This document shows positions 52,346 through 62,388 of a DNA stretch of 64,000 nucleotides, in pieces. This stretch comes from Ichthyenterobacterium magnum. GTDB taxonomy: Bacteria > Bacteroidota > Bacteroidia > Flavobacteriales > Flavobacteriaceae. Where the stretch lies: contig NZ_RAQJ01000003.1 of assembly GCF_003610635.1 (NCBI RefSeq), forward strand, positions 186,001 through 250,000. Reading direction: 5' to 3'. How positions within the stretch are numbered: the stretch's first letter is position 1; every line of letters begins with the position of its first letter. A program made the position numbers and the translations under genes. The notes under the pieces are model-generated. The model was not told the origin of the DNA. It saw only the letters and a program-made list of their open reading frames with translations, and made no database searches.

Positions 52346-54739
52346 TTACCCTAAAACATCTAGTTTAGCAAAACGTAACAATAGTTTTTTAACGCCTCCA
52401 TTTTCAAAATTTATTTCGGCTTTAGTATCTGCACCTTTACCTTCAATTTTAAGTACTTCACCTTTTCCAAATCGCATGTGCTCTACAATGTTTCCAACAG
52501 CAAGTTTACCATCAAAAAGATTTGTTTTTTCAGAACTATTTGATTTAGTAACACGTTTTAAATTTTTTGGAGCAACAAATTTTGGAGGTTTAGCTTCAGA
52601 TTTCCGTTTAACAGGCTTTTTAAAACGAATATTATTAGGCTCTATATCACCAAAAATATCTGCATTAAGCATTGGGTTTTGCCTTGGCTCATGTACTGGA
52701 GTTAAAACATCGAGATACTGATCGTCAATTTCTTCAATAAAACGACTTGGTTCTGCATCAATTAATTTTCCCCAACGGTAACGTGATAACACATAGGTTA
52801 AATACGCTTGTTTTTCTGCTCGTGTTAATGCTACATAAAACAGTCTTCGCTCCTCTTCTAACTCACTTCTAGTATTCATGCTCATTGCACTAGGAAACAA
52901 ATCTTCTTCTAAACCAACAATATACACGTAAGGAAATTCTAAACCTTTAGCCAAGTGGATTGTCATTAGCGCAACATGGTTTGCATCGCCTTTATCGGCA
53001 TCTAAATCTGTTGCTAAAGCCACATCTTCTAAAAACTCAGCTAGTGATCCTGTTGCATCAGCCAATTCTTTTTGACCTTCAACAAAATCTTTCATACCAT
53101 TTAAAAGCTCTTCAATATTTTCTAATCGTGTAATGTCTTCAGGCGTTCCGCCTTTATTAAATTCTCTAATAATACCCGAAACCTTTGTTACATGTTCGGC
53201 AAGCTCAAACACATCAGCAGTTTGGTTCATGACTTGAAAGCTTTCAATCATAGTCACAAAATTCTGAAGTTTTGTTTTTGTACCAGAATTAATTTTAATA
53301 TCAATCTTATCTAGGTTTTGCATCACTTCAAAAATTGAACGCTCAAAACCATTTGCAGCAACGACTAGGCGATCAACTGTTGTTTGACCTATACCACGAG
53401 CCGGAAAATTAATAACACGCTTAAGCGCTTCTTCATCTGCTGGATTAATTACCAAACGCAAATAAGATAACACATCTTTAATTTCTTTACGTTGATAAAA
53501 TGATAAACCGCCATAAATACGATACGGAATATCTCGTTTTCTTAATGCATCTTCAATTGCACGAGATTGCGCATTTGTGCGATATAAAACAGCAAAATCA
53601 CTATTTTTTAATTGGTTTTGCATTCTATTTTCAAAAATGGAACTCGCCACATAACGGCCTTCATCACCATCTGTCATCAAGCGATTAACCTTTACTTTAG
53701 CACCTTCATCATTTGCTGTCCAAACGACTTTATCAAGCTTTGTTTGGTTCTTATCTATAATTGAATTGGCAGCATTAACAATATTTTTAGTAGAACGATA
53801 GTTTTGCTCAAGCCTAAACACTTTTACATCATCATAATCACGCTGAAAGTTGAGTATATTATTAATATTTGCACCTCTAAACGCATATATACTTTGCGCA
53901 TCATCACCAACTACACATATGTTTTGAAAACGGTCAGACAATGCCCTAACAATTAAGTATTGCGAATGATTGGTATCCTGATACTCATCTACCAGAATAT
54001 ATCTAAACTTATCTTGATATTTGGCTAATACGTCTGGAAATCGTGTTAATAGCTCATTAGTTTTTAATAGCAAGTCATCAAAGTCCATTGCTCCTGCTTT
54101 AAAACAACGGTCTACATAATTTTTATAAATTTCACCAATTTTTGGTCGCCTAGCTGCTGTATCTGCTTCAATAAGCTCAGGGTTTTGAAAATAAGCTTTT
54201 ACTGTGATTAAACTATTTTTATATGAAGAAATTCTAGAATGTACTTGCTTATATTTATAGATATCTTTATCAAGATTCATTTCTTTTATAATTGAAGAAA
54301 TTAAACGTTGAGAATCTTGAGTATCATAAATAGTAAAATTACTTGGGTAACCTAATCGATCGGCTTCAAAACGTAAAATCTTAGCAAAAACAGAGTGAAA
54401 CGTTCCCATCCAAAGATTTTTTGCTTCACTATCACCAACAATAGAAGCAATTCTACCTTTCATCTCCTTAGCTGCCTTATTAGTAAATGTTAAAGCCAAA
54501 ATATTAAATGAATCTACACCTTGACTCATTAAATACGCAATACGATACGTTAATACACGAGTCTTACCAGAACCCGCTCCAGCAATTACTATCATTGGTC
54601 CATCCTTCTGTAAAGTTGGCGCTAATTGCGCATCGTTTAATTGACTTAAATACTTCTCCAATCTATCATTTATTTTAAACCGTGAATTTAACCAAAGCTC
54701 ACCTTTTAATTGTATGATTTTATGAATAATTATAAACAA
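52346..54739 (-). CDS. UvrD/PcrA-type superfamily 1 DNA helicase
   Basis: The frame is 797 aa; homologues start near EKYLSQLNDAQ, so a TTG at 54661 (771 aa) is possible, as the first 26 residues do not look conserved. SF1 motifs: GAGSGKTRVLTYR (I), DEYQDTN (II), GDDAQSIYAFRGA (III), QNYRS (IV), MTIHLAKGLEFPYV (V) and VALTRAEKQAYLTY (VI). The PcrA-like C-terminal beta domain is VGNIVEHMRFGKGEV. It unwinds DNA 3'-5' in repair and replication restart. The other defence genes are far away, so it is the housekeeping copy. Confidence 0.94.
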   Translation of the reverse strand: MFIIIHKIIQLKGELWLNSRFKINDRLEKYLSQLNDAQLAPTLQKDGPMIVIAGAGSGKTRVLTYRIAYLMSQGVDSFNILALTFTNKAAKEMKGRIASIVGDSEAKNLWMGTFHSVFAKILRFEADRLGYPSNFTIYDTQDSQRLISSIIKEMNLDKDIYKYKQVHSRISSYKNSLITVKAYFQNPELIEADTAARRPKIGEIYKNYVDRCFKAGAMDFDDLLLKTNELLTRFPDVLAKYQDKFRYILVDEYQDTNHSQYLIVRALSDRFQNICVVGDDAQSIYAFRGANINNILNFQRDYDDVKVFRLEQNYRSTKNIVNAANSIIDKNQTKLDKVVWTANDEGAKVKVNRLMTDGDEGRYVASSIFENRMQNQLKNSDFAVLYRTNAQSRAIEDALRKRDIPYRIYGGLSFYQRKEIKDVLSYLRLVINPADEEALKRVINFPARGIGQTTVDRLVVAANGFERSIFEVMQNLDKIDIKINSGTKTKLQNFVTMIESFQVMNQTADVFELAEHVTKVSGIIREFNKGGTPEDITRLENIEELLNGMKDFVEGQKELADATGSLAEFLEDVALATDLDADKGDANHVALMTIHLAKGLEFPYVYIVGLEEDLFPSAMSMNTRSELEEERRLFYVALTRAEKQAYLTYVLSRYRWGKLIDAEPSRFIEEIDDQYLDVLTPVHEPRQNPMLNADIFGDIEPNNIRFKKPVKRKSEAKPPKFVAPKNLKRVTKSNSSEKTNLFDGKLAVGNIVEHMRFGKGEVLKIEGKGADTKAEINFENGGVKKLLLRFAKLDVLG

Positions 54740-54809
54740 TCTACACGCTTTATATGTTCTTTTTTTTAAATATATTTACCAATCATTATTCTAATAAATT
54801 AGGTCTCGC

Positions 54810-56354
54810 ATGTTAGATTTTTTAGGTCAGGTTTCTTGGTGGATGTGGATTATCATCATACTAGTAATTATTGCTATACGTGATGTTATACAACGTAAAC
54901 ATACTATAAGCCATAATTTTCCTATTGTTGGTCATATTCGCTACTTATTTGAGAGTATTGGCCCTGAGATACGCCAATATTTTGTTGCAAATAACAGAGA
55001 AGAACTTCCTTTTAACCGTATTGAACGTGGTTGGATTTATGCATCTGCAAAAAAAGAGAACAATTACGAAGGTTTTGGTACAGACCGCGATATATATGCG
55101 CATCAACATATTTTTATCAATAATGCAATGATGCCTTATCAAATAAGTAAAGATCACCCAAACAGCATCGATAAAAGTTTTTTACCATGCGCAAAAGTAA
55201 TGGGAGCTTATAACAAACGTAAAAGACCATATCGTCCAACATCTATTATAAACATATCAGCAATGAGTTTTGGCTCACTATCTGCAAAAGCTGTGGAATC
55301 TTTAAATAAAGGTGTTAAAATGTCTGACGCTTACCATAATACTGGCGAAGGTGGTCTATCTCCATACCATAGTAATGGCGGTGATGTTGTATTTCATTTT
55401 GGCACTGGTTATTTTGGCGTAAGAGCAGAAGATGGTGGTTTTTCTATGAAAAAAATGAAACAATTAGTAAAAGACAACCCGTTTATAAGAGCAATAGAAG
55501 TTAAACTGTCTCAAGGTGCTAAACCAGGAAAAGGCGGTGTTTTACCAGGTGCCAAGATTACGCCAGAGATAGCAAAAATACGAGGTGTTGAAGTTGGTAA
55601 AGACGTATTGTCTCCACCAAATCACAAAGCGTTTTCTAATGTTCCAGAACTTGTTAAATTTATAGAAGACATTGCCAAAGAAACCGGTTTACCAGTAGGA
55701 ATTAAAGCAGCTATAGGAAAGTTAGAACAATGGGAAGAGCTAGCAAATATTATGAAATCTACTGGTAAAGGCCCAGATTTTATTACAGTAGATGGTGGCG
55801 AAGGCGGCACAGGAGCTGCACCTCCAAGTTTTGCAGACCATGTATCATTACCTTGGGTTTATGCTTTTGGAGATTTATACAAACTATTTAAAAGCAAAGG
55901 TCTTACAGAACGTATTGTGTTTATTGGAAGCGGCAAACTAGGTTTTCCTGCTAAAGCCGCTATGGCATTTGCTATGGGAGCAGATTGTATTAATGTCGCC
56001 AGAGAAGCTATGATGAGTATTGGCTGTATACAAGCTCAAGTATGTCATACTAACAAATGCCCTAGTGGTGTTGCAACTCAAAGCAAATGGCTTCAAAATG
56101 GTATAGACCCAACATTAAAATCTGTTAGATTAGCTCAATATTTTAAAACTTTTAGAAAAGAATTTATTGAAATTACACACGCTGCTGGCTACGAGCATCC
56201 TTGTCAATTTAAAATGAGTGATATTGAAGTTAATGTAGACGACCATAACTTATCAAAAGAATTAAACAGAACTTATGGTTACGAAAAAGTAAAAGTTCCT
56301 TTTACTAATATGCAAGATTTAAAAAATTGCATGCATTTAGGTGGAAAAAACTAA
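54810..56354 (+). CDS. FMN-binding glutamate-synthase-like (GltB-domain) protein
   Basis: A 514-aa protein with an N-terminal membrane segment (about 6-24, WWMWIIIILVIIAIRDVI). The FMN-binding TIM barrel of the GltS large subunit follows: MSFGSLSAKAVESL, HNTGEGGLSPYH, VDGGEGGTGAAP and GSGKLGFPAKAAMAF. The Fe-S cysteine region is CIQAQVCHTNKCPSGVATQ. It lacks the glutamine amidotransferase domain, so it is not a complete GOGAT. The physiological reaction is unknown. Confidence 0.92.
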   Translation: MLDFLGQVSWWMWIIIILVIIAIRDVIQRKHTISHNFPIVGHIRYLFESIGPEIRQYFVANNREELPFNRIERGWIYASAKKENNYEGFGTDRDIYAHQHIFINNAMMPYQISKDHPNSIDKSFLPCAKVMGAYNKRKRPYRPTSIINISAMSFGSLSAKAVESLNKGVKMSDAYHNTGEGGLSPYHSNGGDVVFHFGTGYFGVRAEDGGFSMKKMKQLVKDNPFIRAIEVKLSQGAKPGKGGVLPGAKITPEIAKIRGVEVGKDVLSPPNHKAFSNVPELVKFIEDIAKETGLPVGIKAAIGKLEQWEELANIMKSTGKGPDFITVDGGEGGTGAAPPSFADHVSLPWVYAFGDLYKLFKSKGLTERIVFIGSGKLGFPAKAAMAFAMGADCINVAREAMMSIGCIQAQVCHTNKCPSGVATQSKWLQNGIDPTLKSVRLAQYFKTFRKEFIEITHAAGYEHPCQFKMSDIEVNVDDHNLSKELNRTYGYEKVKVPFTNMQDLKNCMHLGGKN

Positions 56355-56398
56355 ACTATAATTTAAAAACTATTAAGTTTACAACTTAAAATTTAAAG

Positions 56399-56917
56399 AT
56401 GGAAAGAGAAATATTTGGGTTATTATTGTATTGTATTCCTGCAATTATAACAGGAGCAATTGCGTTTTTGTTTTTTAGAGAACATGTAGAAAATGAAAAC
56501 AAACGTCGTAATTTTTTAATACAAAAAGATTTACAAAAAGAGGCATTCCCTTTACGCCTTCAAGCCTATGAACGTATGGCATTACTTTTAGAGCGCATTT
56601 CTCCAAACAAATTATTAATACGTGTTGCTCCAAACTCCTCAAATAAAGAAGATTACGAATCATTACTTGTACAAAATATTGAGCAAGAATTTGAGCATAA
56701 TTTAGCACAACAAATATATGTTTCAGACAAATGCTGGAGCATTATTAACGCTTCAAAAAATGCAACAATTCAACTCATAAGAAAAGCTAGTTTATCTGAA
56801 AAAACAGACACAGCCAACAAACTTAGAGAAGTTATTTTAACCGAAATGATGGACAGACAAGCACCAAGCAATGCTGGTTTGTCATATATAAAAGAAGAAG
56901 TTTCTAGAATGTTATAA
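56399..56917 (+). CDS. Conserved hypothetical membrane-anchored protein (172 aa)
   Basis: One N-terminal membrane helix (about 5-24) is followed by a helical cytosolic domain (RNFLIQKDLQKEAFPLRLQAYERMALLLERISPNKLL, QNIEQEFEHNLAQQIYVSDKCW). It is recognisable as a Bacteroidota-conserved hypothetical without known function. It lies 45 bp after the GltB-like gene in the same direction. Confidence 0.85.
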   Translation: MEREIFGLLLYCIPAIITGAIAFLFFREHVENENKRRNFLIQKDLQKEAFPLRLQAYERMALLLERISPNKLLIRVAPNSSNKEDYESLLVQNIEQEFEHNLAQQIYVSDKCWSIINASKNATIQLIRKASLSEKTDTANKLREVILTEMMDRQAPSNAGLSYIKEEVSRML

Positions 56918-56938
56918 TATTGTTTTTTAAGCAACCCT

Positions 56939-57829
56939 TTATTTTACAACAATATGTTTTTTTTCAGCATAATCATAGCCTTGTTGCCACCACTTAACCA
57001 TTAATTTTTTACTAAAAATCAATGAGTTTTCGGTTAAACTCTTTGGTGTGTAATACAAATTAAGTTTCACATTTTTATTTTTTGCTGCTAACTTTCCAAT
57101 GGAGATATCATGTTTTTCAACTTGATCCATTAAGTGACCAAATAGGTTCATCATTAAAGAAAATGGATTTTTACCCAAAACCTTATTATGTTCCATATGT
57201 TCAGATTCTAATATTATAGCATCTACTTCAGTCGCACCACGCTGTATAGCTTCTCTTATTGGAACCACACAGCTCAATCCACCATCAGCATACTCATAAC
57301 CATCAACTTTAGCCAAAGACATAAACGGAATGTAATTACACGAAATCCAAATCCAATTACAAAACTCTTCATAACTACAATCATTTACCGACTTGTACTC
57401 AGCTCTATTTTTAGACAGATTAGTAACAGTAACAACTACATCATGCTTGGTTTTTCTTATTACATCAAACTCTTCTCTTGTAAGATTTCGCTTTATATTA
57501 CGCCTTAAAGCCTTACTTTCGCCAAATGTACGCTTCATCTTAACAAATTGCCATAGCGAGTTAATAAAATCTATAGAAACAAATTCTCTATTTCCTTTTT
57601 TTCGTTGCACGAAAGGGCTTACGCTAAATATATCTTGCTGCGTAACACTAGTAAATATGTCGTAAAGCTTAGGAATATTATTAACCGCCAAATGAGGCAC
57701 AAGCAAACTCCCGGTAGATGTTCCTAAAAACATATCGTATTCGCGCTTTTGACTTTCCATAAGAAATTGCGCAACACCTCCAGCAAATGCGCCTTTACTT
57801 CCGCCTCCAGAAATAACTAATGCTTTCAT
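56939..57829 (-). CDS. Patatin-like phospholipase
   Basis: A 296-aa protein with the glycine-rich oxyanion motif SGGGSKGAFAGG (about 7-18), nucleophile Ser in GTSTGSL (about 36-42) and the dyad Asp in DGGLS (about 176). It cleaves acyl chains from lipids. It carries no signal peptide or barrel, so it is cytosolic or peripheral. It converges with the hypothetical gene at 56917. No CBASS or other defence partner is adjacent. Confidence 0.92.
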   Translation of the reverse strand: MKALVISGGGSKGAFAGGVAQFLMESQKREYDMFLGTSTGSLLVPHLAVNNIPKLYDIFTSVTQQDIFSVSPFVQRKKGNREFVSIDFINSLWQFVKMKRTFGESKALRRNIKRNLTREEFDVIRKTKHDVVVTVTNLSKNRAEYKSVNDCSYEEFCNWIWISCNYIPFMSLAKVDGYEYADGGLSCVVPIREAIQRGATEVDAIILESEHMEHNKVLGKNPFSLMMNLFGHLMDQVEKHDISIGKLAAKNKNVKLNLYYTPKSLTENSLIFSKKLMVKWWQQGYDYAEKKHIVVK

Positions 57830-57909
57830 ATTAATTTCATGATTAGTAATAGCAAAATATACAAAAAATCAAGTTTCATCTTTAAAATAGAAGAATTATA
57901 TTCGTTATT

Positions 57910-60012
57910 ATGAATATTAATCTTCAAACACCAATAGACTACTTAAAAGGCGTCGGTCCAAATCGCGCAGACCTACTACGTAAAGAGCTAAATATTCATA
58001 CATATCAAGACTTAATAAATTTATTTCCAAACAGATACATAGACAAAACACAATATCACAAAATCAGTCAATTACAACGCAATAATGCAGAAGTACAGAT
58101 TGTTGGGAAAATTACAAAGTTTGAAGAAGTAGCTCAAAAAAACAAAAAACGCCTTGTCGCAACATTTCAAGACGACACAGGAATCATGCAACTCGTATGG
58201 TTTAGAGGACAAAAATGGATAAGAGAAAACACAAAATTAAATACACCTTATGTTATTTTTGGAAAAATCAATTGGTTTAACGGTAGATTTAGCCTACCTC
58301 ATCCTGAGCTAGAACTCGTAAGTGAACATAAAAAAAACCTACGTCTATCTATGCAACCCATATATCCATCAACCGAAAAACTATCAAACAAAGGCATTAC
58401 AAATCGAGTGCTAGGAAAAATAATGCAACAATTATTTATAGATAGTAAAGGAAAATTCTACGAAACATTGCCAGACACTTTACTCTCAAAACTTAAATTA
58501 ATATCAAAAAATGAAGCCCTTATTAACGTTCATTTTCCCAAGAATTCTGAGCTACTTTCTAAGGCTCAGTTTAGGCTAAAATTTGAAGAGTTATTTTACA
58601 TTCAGTTACAACTAATTTTAAAAAATTTAATTCATAAATCAAAAATTAAAGGCTTCCCATTTTCTCAAGTCGGAAATTATTTTAACACTTTTTTTAAAAG
58701 CCATTTACCCTTTGAATTAACCAACGCTCAAAAACGTGTTTTAAAAGAAATTAGACATGATTTAGGCAGCAACGCCCAAATGAATCGATTATTACAAGGT
58801 GATGTGGGCTCTGGAAAAACCATAGTAGCCTTCATGTCAATGCTCATGGCACTTGACAATGGTTTCCAAGCCTGTTTAATGGCTCCAACTGAAATTTTGT
58901 CAGTTCAGCATTATAACGGATTATTGGAGCTATGCAATAATCTAAATATCAGCATAAAACTATTAACAGGCTCAACTAAAACTTTAACAAGAAGAGAAAT
59001 ACACGAAAATCTTGAAAATGGGGAATTACAAATTTTAATTGGTACTCACGCTTTGCTTGAAGACAAGGTGAAATTTAAAAATTTAGGGCTAGCAATTATT
59101 GATGAACAACATAGATTTGGAGTTGCACAACGCAGTAAATTATGGAAAAAAAACACTTCTCCTCCTCACATTTTAGTGATGACAGCAACACCAATTCCTA
59201 GAACTTTAGCCATGTCTGTTTATGGCGATTTAGACATCTCAATTATTGACGAATTACCACCAGGCAGACAAGCCATAAAAACTGTACATCGTTATGATAA
59301 AAATCGGCTTAATGTATTCAAGTTTATAAGAGATGAAATTGCAAAAGGAAGACAGGTTTACATTGTATATCCATTAATTCAAGAAAGCTCAAAAATGGAT
59401 TATAAAGATTTAATGGATGGCTATGAAAGTATCGTTAGAGATTTTCCGTTACCAGACTATCAAATCTCAATAGTTCACGGCAAAATGAAACCTGCCGACA
59501 AAGACTATGAAATGCAACGCTTTATAAAAGGTGAAACACAAATTATGGTAGCCACAACTGTTATAGAAGTTGGCGTTAACGTACCAAATGCCTCTGTAAT
59601 GATTATTGAAAGTGCCGAACGCTTTGGTTTATCACAACTCCATCAATTAAGAGGTCGTGTTGGTCGTGGTGCAGAACAAAGCTATTGTATTTTAATGACC
59701 AGTCATAAATTAAGCAACGATAGTAAGGTGAGATTAGAAACAATGACTAGAACTAGTGATGGTTTTGAAATTGCCGAAGTTGATTTACGATTACGAGGAC
59801 CTGGCGATATAATGGGAACTCAGCAAAGTGGCATATTAAACCTAAAGATAGCAGATATTATAAAGGACAATGATATTTTACAAAGCGCAAGGTTTTATGC
59901 GAAAAAAGTTTTAGAAAAAGACCCATCATTAGCTTTACCAGAGCATCAAGTAATTCTAAATACCTATAGAGAGCTTGGTAAATACAAAAACATTTGGAAT
60001 TATATAAGTTAA
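57910..60012 (+). CDS. recG: ATP-dependent DNA helicase RecG
   Basis: A 700-aa protein with an N-terminal wedge/OB domain (LKGVGPNRADLLRKELNIHTY, then VQIVGKITKFEE) and SF2 motifs GDVGSGKT (I), DEQHRFG (II), TATPIPRT (III) and QLRGRVGRG (VI). The RecG C-terminal region is FEIAEVDLRLRGPGDIMGTQQSG. It remodels stalled forks and Holliday junctions. Length is normal. Confidence 0.96.
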   Translation: MNINLQTPIDYLKGVGPNRADLLRKELNIHTYQDLINLFPNRYIDKTQYHKISQLQRNNAEVQIVGKITKFEEVAQKNKKRLVATFQDDTGIMQLVWFRGQKWIRENTKLNTPYVIFGKINWFNGRFSLPHPELELVSEHKKNLRLSMQPIYPSTEKLSNKGITNRVLGKIMQQLFIDSKGKFYETLPDTLLSKLKLISKNEALINVHFPKNSELLSKAQFRLKFEELFYIQLQLILKNLIHKSKIKGFPFSQVGNYFNTFFKSHLPFELTNAQKRVLKEIRHDLGSNAQMNRLLQGDVGSGKTIVAFMSMLMALDNGFQACLMAPTEILSVQHYNGLLELCNNLNISIKLLTGSTKTLTRREIHENLENGELQILIGTHALLEDKVKFKNLGLAIIDEQHRFGVAQRSKLWKKNTSPPHILVMTATPIPRTLAMSVYGDLDISIIDELPPGRQAIKTVHRYDKNRLNVFKFIRDEIAKGRQVYIVYPLIQESSKMDYKDLMDGYESIVRDFPLPDYQISIVHGKMKPADKDYEMQRFIKGETQIMVATTVIEVGVNVPNASVMIIESAERFGLSQLHQLRGRVGRGAEQSYCILMTSHKLSNDSKVRLETMTRTSDGFEIAEVDLRLRGPGDIMGTQQSGILNLKIADIIKDNDILQSARFYAKKVLEKDPSLALPEHQVILNTYRELGKYKNIWNYIS

Positions 60013-60061
60013 CACTATTCTGAATAGAAATCTTAATTACCTTTACTAAAAACCGTAAAAC

Positions 60062-60643
60062 ATGCTTCATCTCAAACTTGAAACCGATCCACGTTGGGCA
60101 ACCATAGCAGAAGATAATATTGAAGAAATTTTAACCGACCATGCTTGGTGTGAACAAAAAGCTGCTACCAATGCCATTACAATTATCACTCACAATTCTC
60201 AGTATGTAGATTTGGTTACTGATTTGTTAGAATTAGCAAAAGAAGAACTAGAGCACTTTCAAATGGTACATGAGATTATTAAGAAACGTGGCTACAAACT
60301 AGGCAGAGAACGCAAAGACAGCTACGTTAACGAACTCTATAAATTTATGAATAAAGGCGGTAATCATCTTCAAAGTATGGTTGACAGATTGTTATTTTCA
60401 GCAATGATAGAAGCTAGAAGTTGTGAGCGTTTTAAACTGTTATCTCAACGCATAAAAGACAAAGAGCTATCACAGTTTTATTACGATTTAATGGTTAGCG
60501 AAGCTGGTCATTACACTACATTTATAACATTTGCTAGAAAATACGGTAAAGACATAGATGTAGATAAGCGCTGGAAAGAGCTTGTTGCATTTGAAGGTGA
60601 ATTGATTAAAAGTTATGGTAAAAGTGAAACCATACATGGTTAA
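60062..60643 (+). CDS. miaE: tRNA-(ms2io6A)-hydroxylase MiaE
   Basis: A 193-aa ferritin-like di-iron protein: WCEQKAATNAITIITHN, the E-x6-Y-like ELAKEELEHFQMVHEI, AMIEARSCERFKLL and MVSEAGHYTTFITFA supply the Glu and His ligands. It hydroxylates the isopentenyl group of ms2i6A37 in tRNA using oxygen. Its length and motifs match the family. It is downstream of recG with a 49-bp gap. Confidence 0.93.
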   Translation: MLHLKLETDPRWATIAEDNIEEILTDHAWCEQKAATNAITIITHNSQYVDLVTDLLELAKEELEHFQMVHEIIKKRGYKLGRERKDSYVNELYKFMNKGGNHLQSMVDRLLFSAMIEARSCERFKLLSQRIKDKELSQFYYDLMVSEAGHYTTFITFARKYGKDIDVDKRWKELVAFEGELIKSYGKSETIHG

Positions 60644-60668
60644 GTTTTCAACCACCTAATAAAAATAC

Positions 60669-62312
60669 TTAATCAGCCTTCATACTTTCATCTCTAATTT
60701 TTTTATACTGTGAGTAACGAGACTCTTCACTCCAATTAGGCCATTTACTTGAGTTACCAACCTCTAAGCCTGTTAAAAAATTAAGTTGTGCATCAAACGT
60801 AATATTTGCTCCATTAAAACCTTCGTAATACTCGTCTGTTACTTGATGGTAATGCTGCATATAAGCGGCAATTTTTTCAACTTCTTTTTCATCTCCATTT
60901 AAAGGCTCATAGTTTCCTACATTCCAAACTGCTGGCACACCTTTTTTCACAAAAGGGTAATGATCTGATCTTTGAAACACATTACCTGGCATTTCTTCAC
61001 CTTCGGTTTTAACAATTTCTCTTCCCAATTTATCAGCCGCTTTACTAACAAAAGAGTCCATTTCTGAATGACTCTCTATAACATTAATAACCATGCGCAT
61101 TTTTTCTACAGCAAAACTAGCGTCTGCATTAATCACACAAACTGTTTTATTTAATGGATATAAAGGGTTATTAGCATAATACTCTGCTCCTAAAAGCCCC
61201 ATTTCTTCGGCAGATGTAAATAAAAAAACTATAGAGCGTTCTGTTTTTTTCTTCATTTTAGAAAATGCTCTAGCAACCTCTAGTTGCATAGCAGTACCCG
61301 AAGCATTATCAATTGCGCCATTAAAAATTGAATCGTTTCCTAAATGTGAAGCTCTAGTACCAACATGATCCCAATGCGCAGTATATAAGACATATTCATT
61401 TGGTCGTTTGGATCCTTTTACTATTCCAACAACATTTTTAGTTGTAACAAAATCTTTAAAAGTTGAATTAAGTGATAACGATGCTTTTGCCTTTAATGGT
61501 AATGGCTTGAAATCTTTTAACAAAGCTTCTTCAACATAATCGTAATTTGAATCTGACAATAAATCTTTCATTATAGATTTAGAAATTAACCCTGAAAACT
61601 TCAACCCATCTGAAGCTAAACCTGGCTCACCTTCAACAAAAATTGGCGAATCAACATCATTTTTAACAGCATCCCAATTAATAGCATCATCATGAATCAT
61701 TATTAGTCCGGCTGCACCACGCTTTGCAGCTTCGCGCTTTTTATGCCTAATTCCTGCATAATAGGTTGGTTGTTCTCCATTAAAAAATTTAGGGTCTTTA
61801 GAATAATATCCTGGATCACTAAATAGCACTACCACAATTTTCCCTTTTACATCAACCTCTTTATAATCATCCCAATTATAATCTGAAGCTACAATCCCAA
61901 AGCCTACAAAAATCATTTCGGCATTTTCAATAGTAACTTCTTCATTTAGTTTATAAGATGTTTTGGCATAAAAATCTTTTTCGTAGATATATTCCTTTTT
62001 TTCTTTACCAGATTCAATAACTAAATTACTACAATTACCATATTGCACTTTTTTAATTTTAAAATCTTGAAAGTAACTTGATGCATTTGCTGGTTCAACA
62101 TTAAAAAGCTTAAGTTGTTGCTCTATATATTTGGTGGTTTTTTCTTCACCTTTTGTTCCTGGCTTTCTTCCTAAAAATTCATCTGAAGCTAAGGTTTTAA
62201 TATGCTTAACAACATTTTCTTCTTTTATAAGGTATTCTGGATTTGCATTTTGCGCTTTACAGGACAAGATAAATGAGATAACAATTGTTGCTAATAAGAT
62301 GTAGTTTTTCAT
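60669..62312 (-). CDS. M28-family zinc aminopeptidase with PA domain (secreted)
   Basis: A 547-aa protein. It has a lipoprotein-like signal (VISFILSCKA) and a PA-like insert (about 120-260, GKIVVVLFSDPGYYS and KREAAKRGAAGLIMIHD). The M28 catalytic domain has zinc ligands in HWDHVG, the bridging Asp in DNASGTA, the general-base Glu in SAEEMGLLG and the terminal His in RSDHYPF. It releases N-terminal amino acids at the cell surface or periplasm. It is convergent with miaE. Confidence 0.94.
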   Translation of the reverse strand: MKNYILLATIVISFILSCKAQNANPEYLIKEENVVKHIKTLASDEFLGRKPGTKGEEKTTKYIEQQLKLFNVEPANASSYFQDFKIKKVQYGNCSNLVIESGKEKKEYIYEKDFYAKTSYKLNEEVTIENAEMIFVGFGIVASDYNWDDYKEVDVKGKIVVVLFSDPGYYSKDPKFFNGEQPTYYAGIRHKKREAAKRGAAGLIMIHDDAINWDAVKNDVDSPIFVEGEPGLASDGLKFSGLISKSIMKDLLSDSNYDYVEEALLKDFKPLPLKAKASLSLNSTFKDFVTTKNVVGIVKGSKRPNEYVLYTAHWDHVGTRASHLGNDSIFNGAIDNASGTAMQLEVARAFSKMKKKTERSIVFLFTSAEEMGLLGAEYYANNPLYPLNKTVCVINADASFAVEKMRMVINVIESHSEMDSFVSKAADKLGREIVKTEGEEMPGNVFQRSDHYPFVKKGVPAVWNVGNYEPLNGDEKEVEKIAAYMQHYHQVTDEYYEGFNGANITFDAQLNFLTGLEVGNSSKWPNWSEESRYSQYKKIRDESMKAD

Positions 62313-62388
62313 TTTTGTTCGGTTTAAAAACCAAACTTATACAATGTCTGTTTTTAAGAATTGTAAATTTTAGACAAGACGTAAAAAA

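Noticed and set aside
56939-57829. Patatin-like gene as a CBASS effector
   Set aside because: No cyclase (CD-NTase), HORMA or TRIP13 gene is adjacent; neighbours are housekeeping genes.
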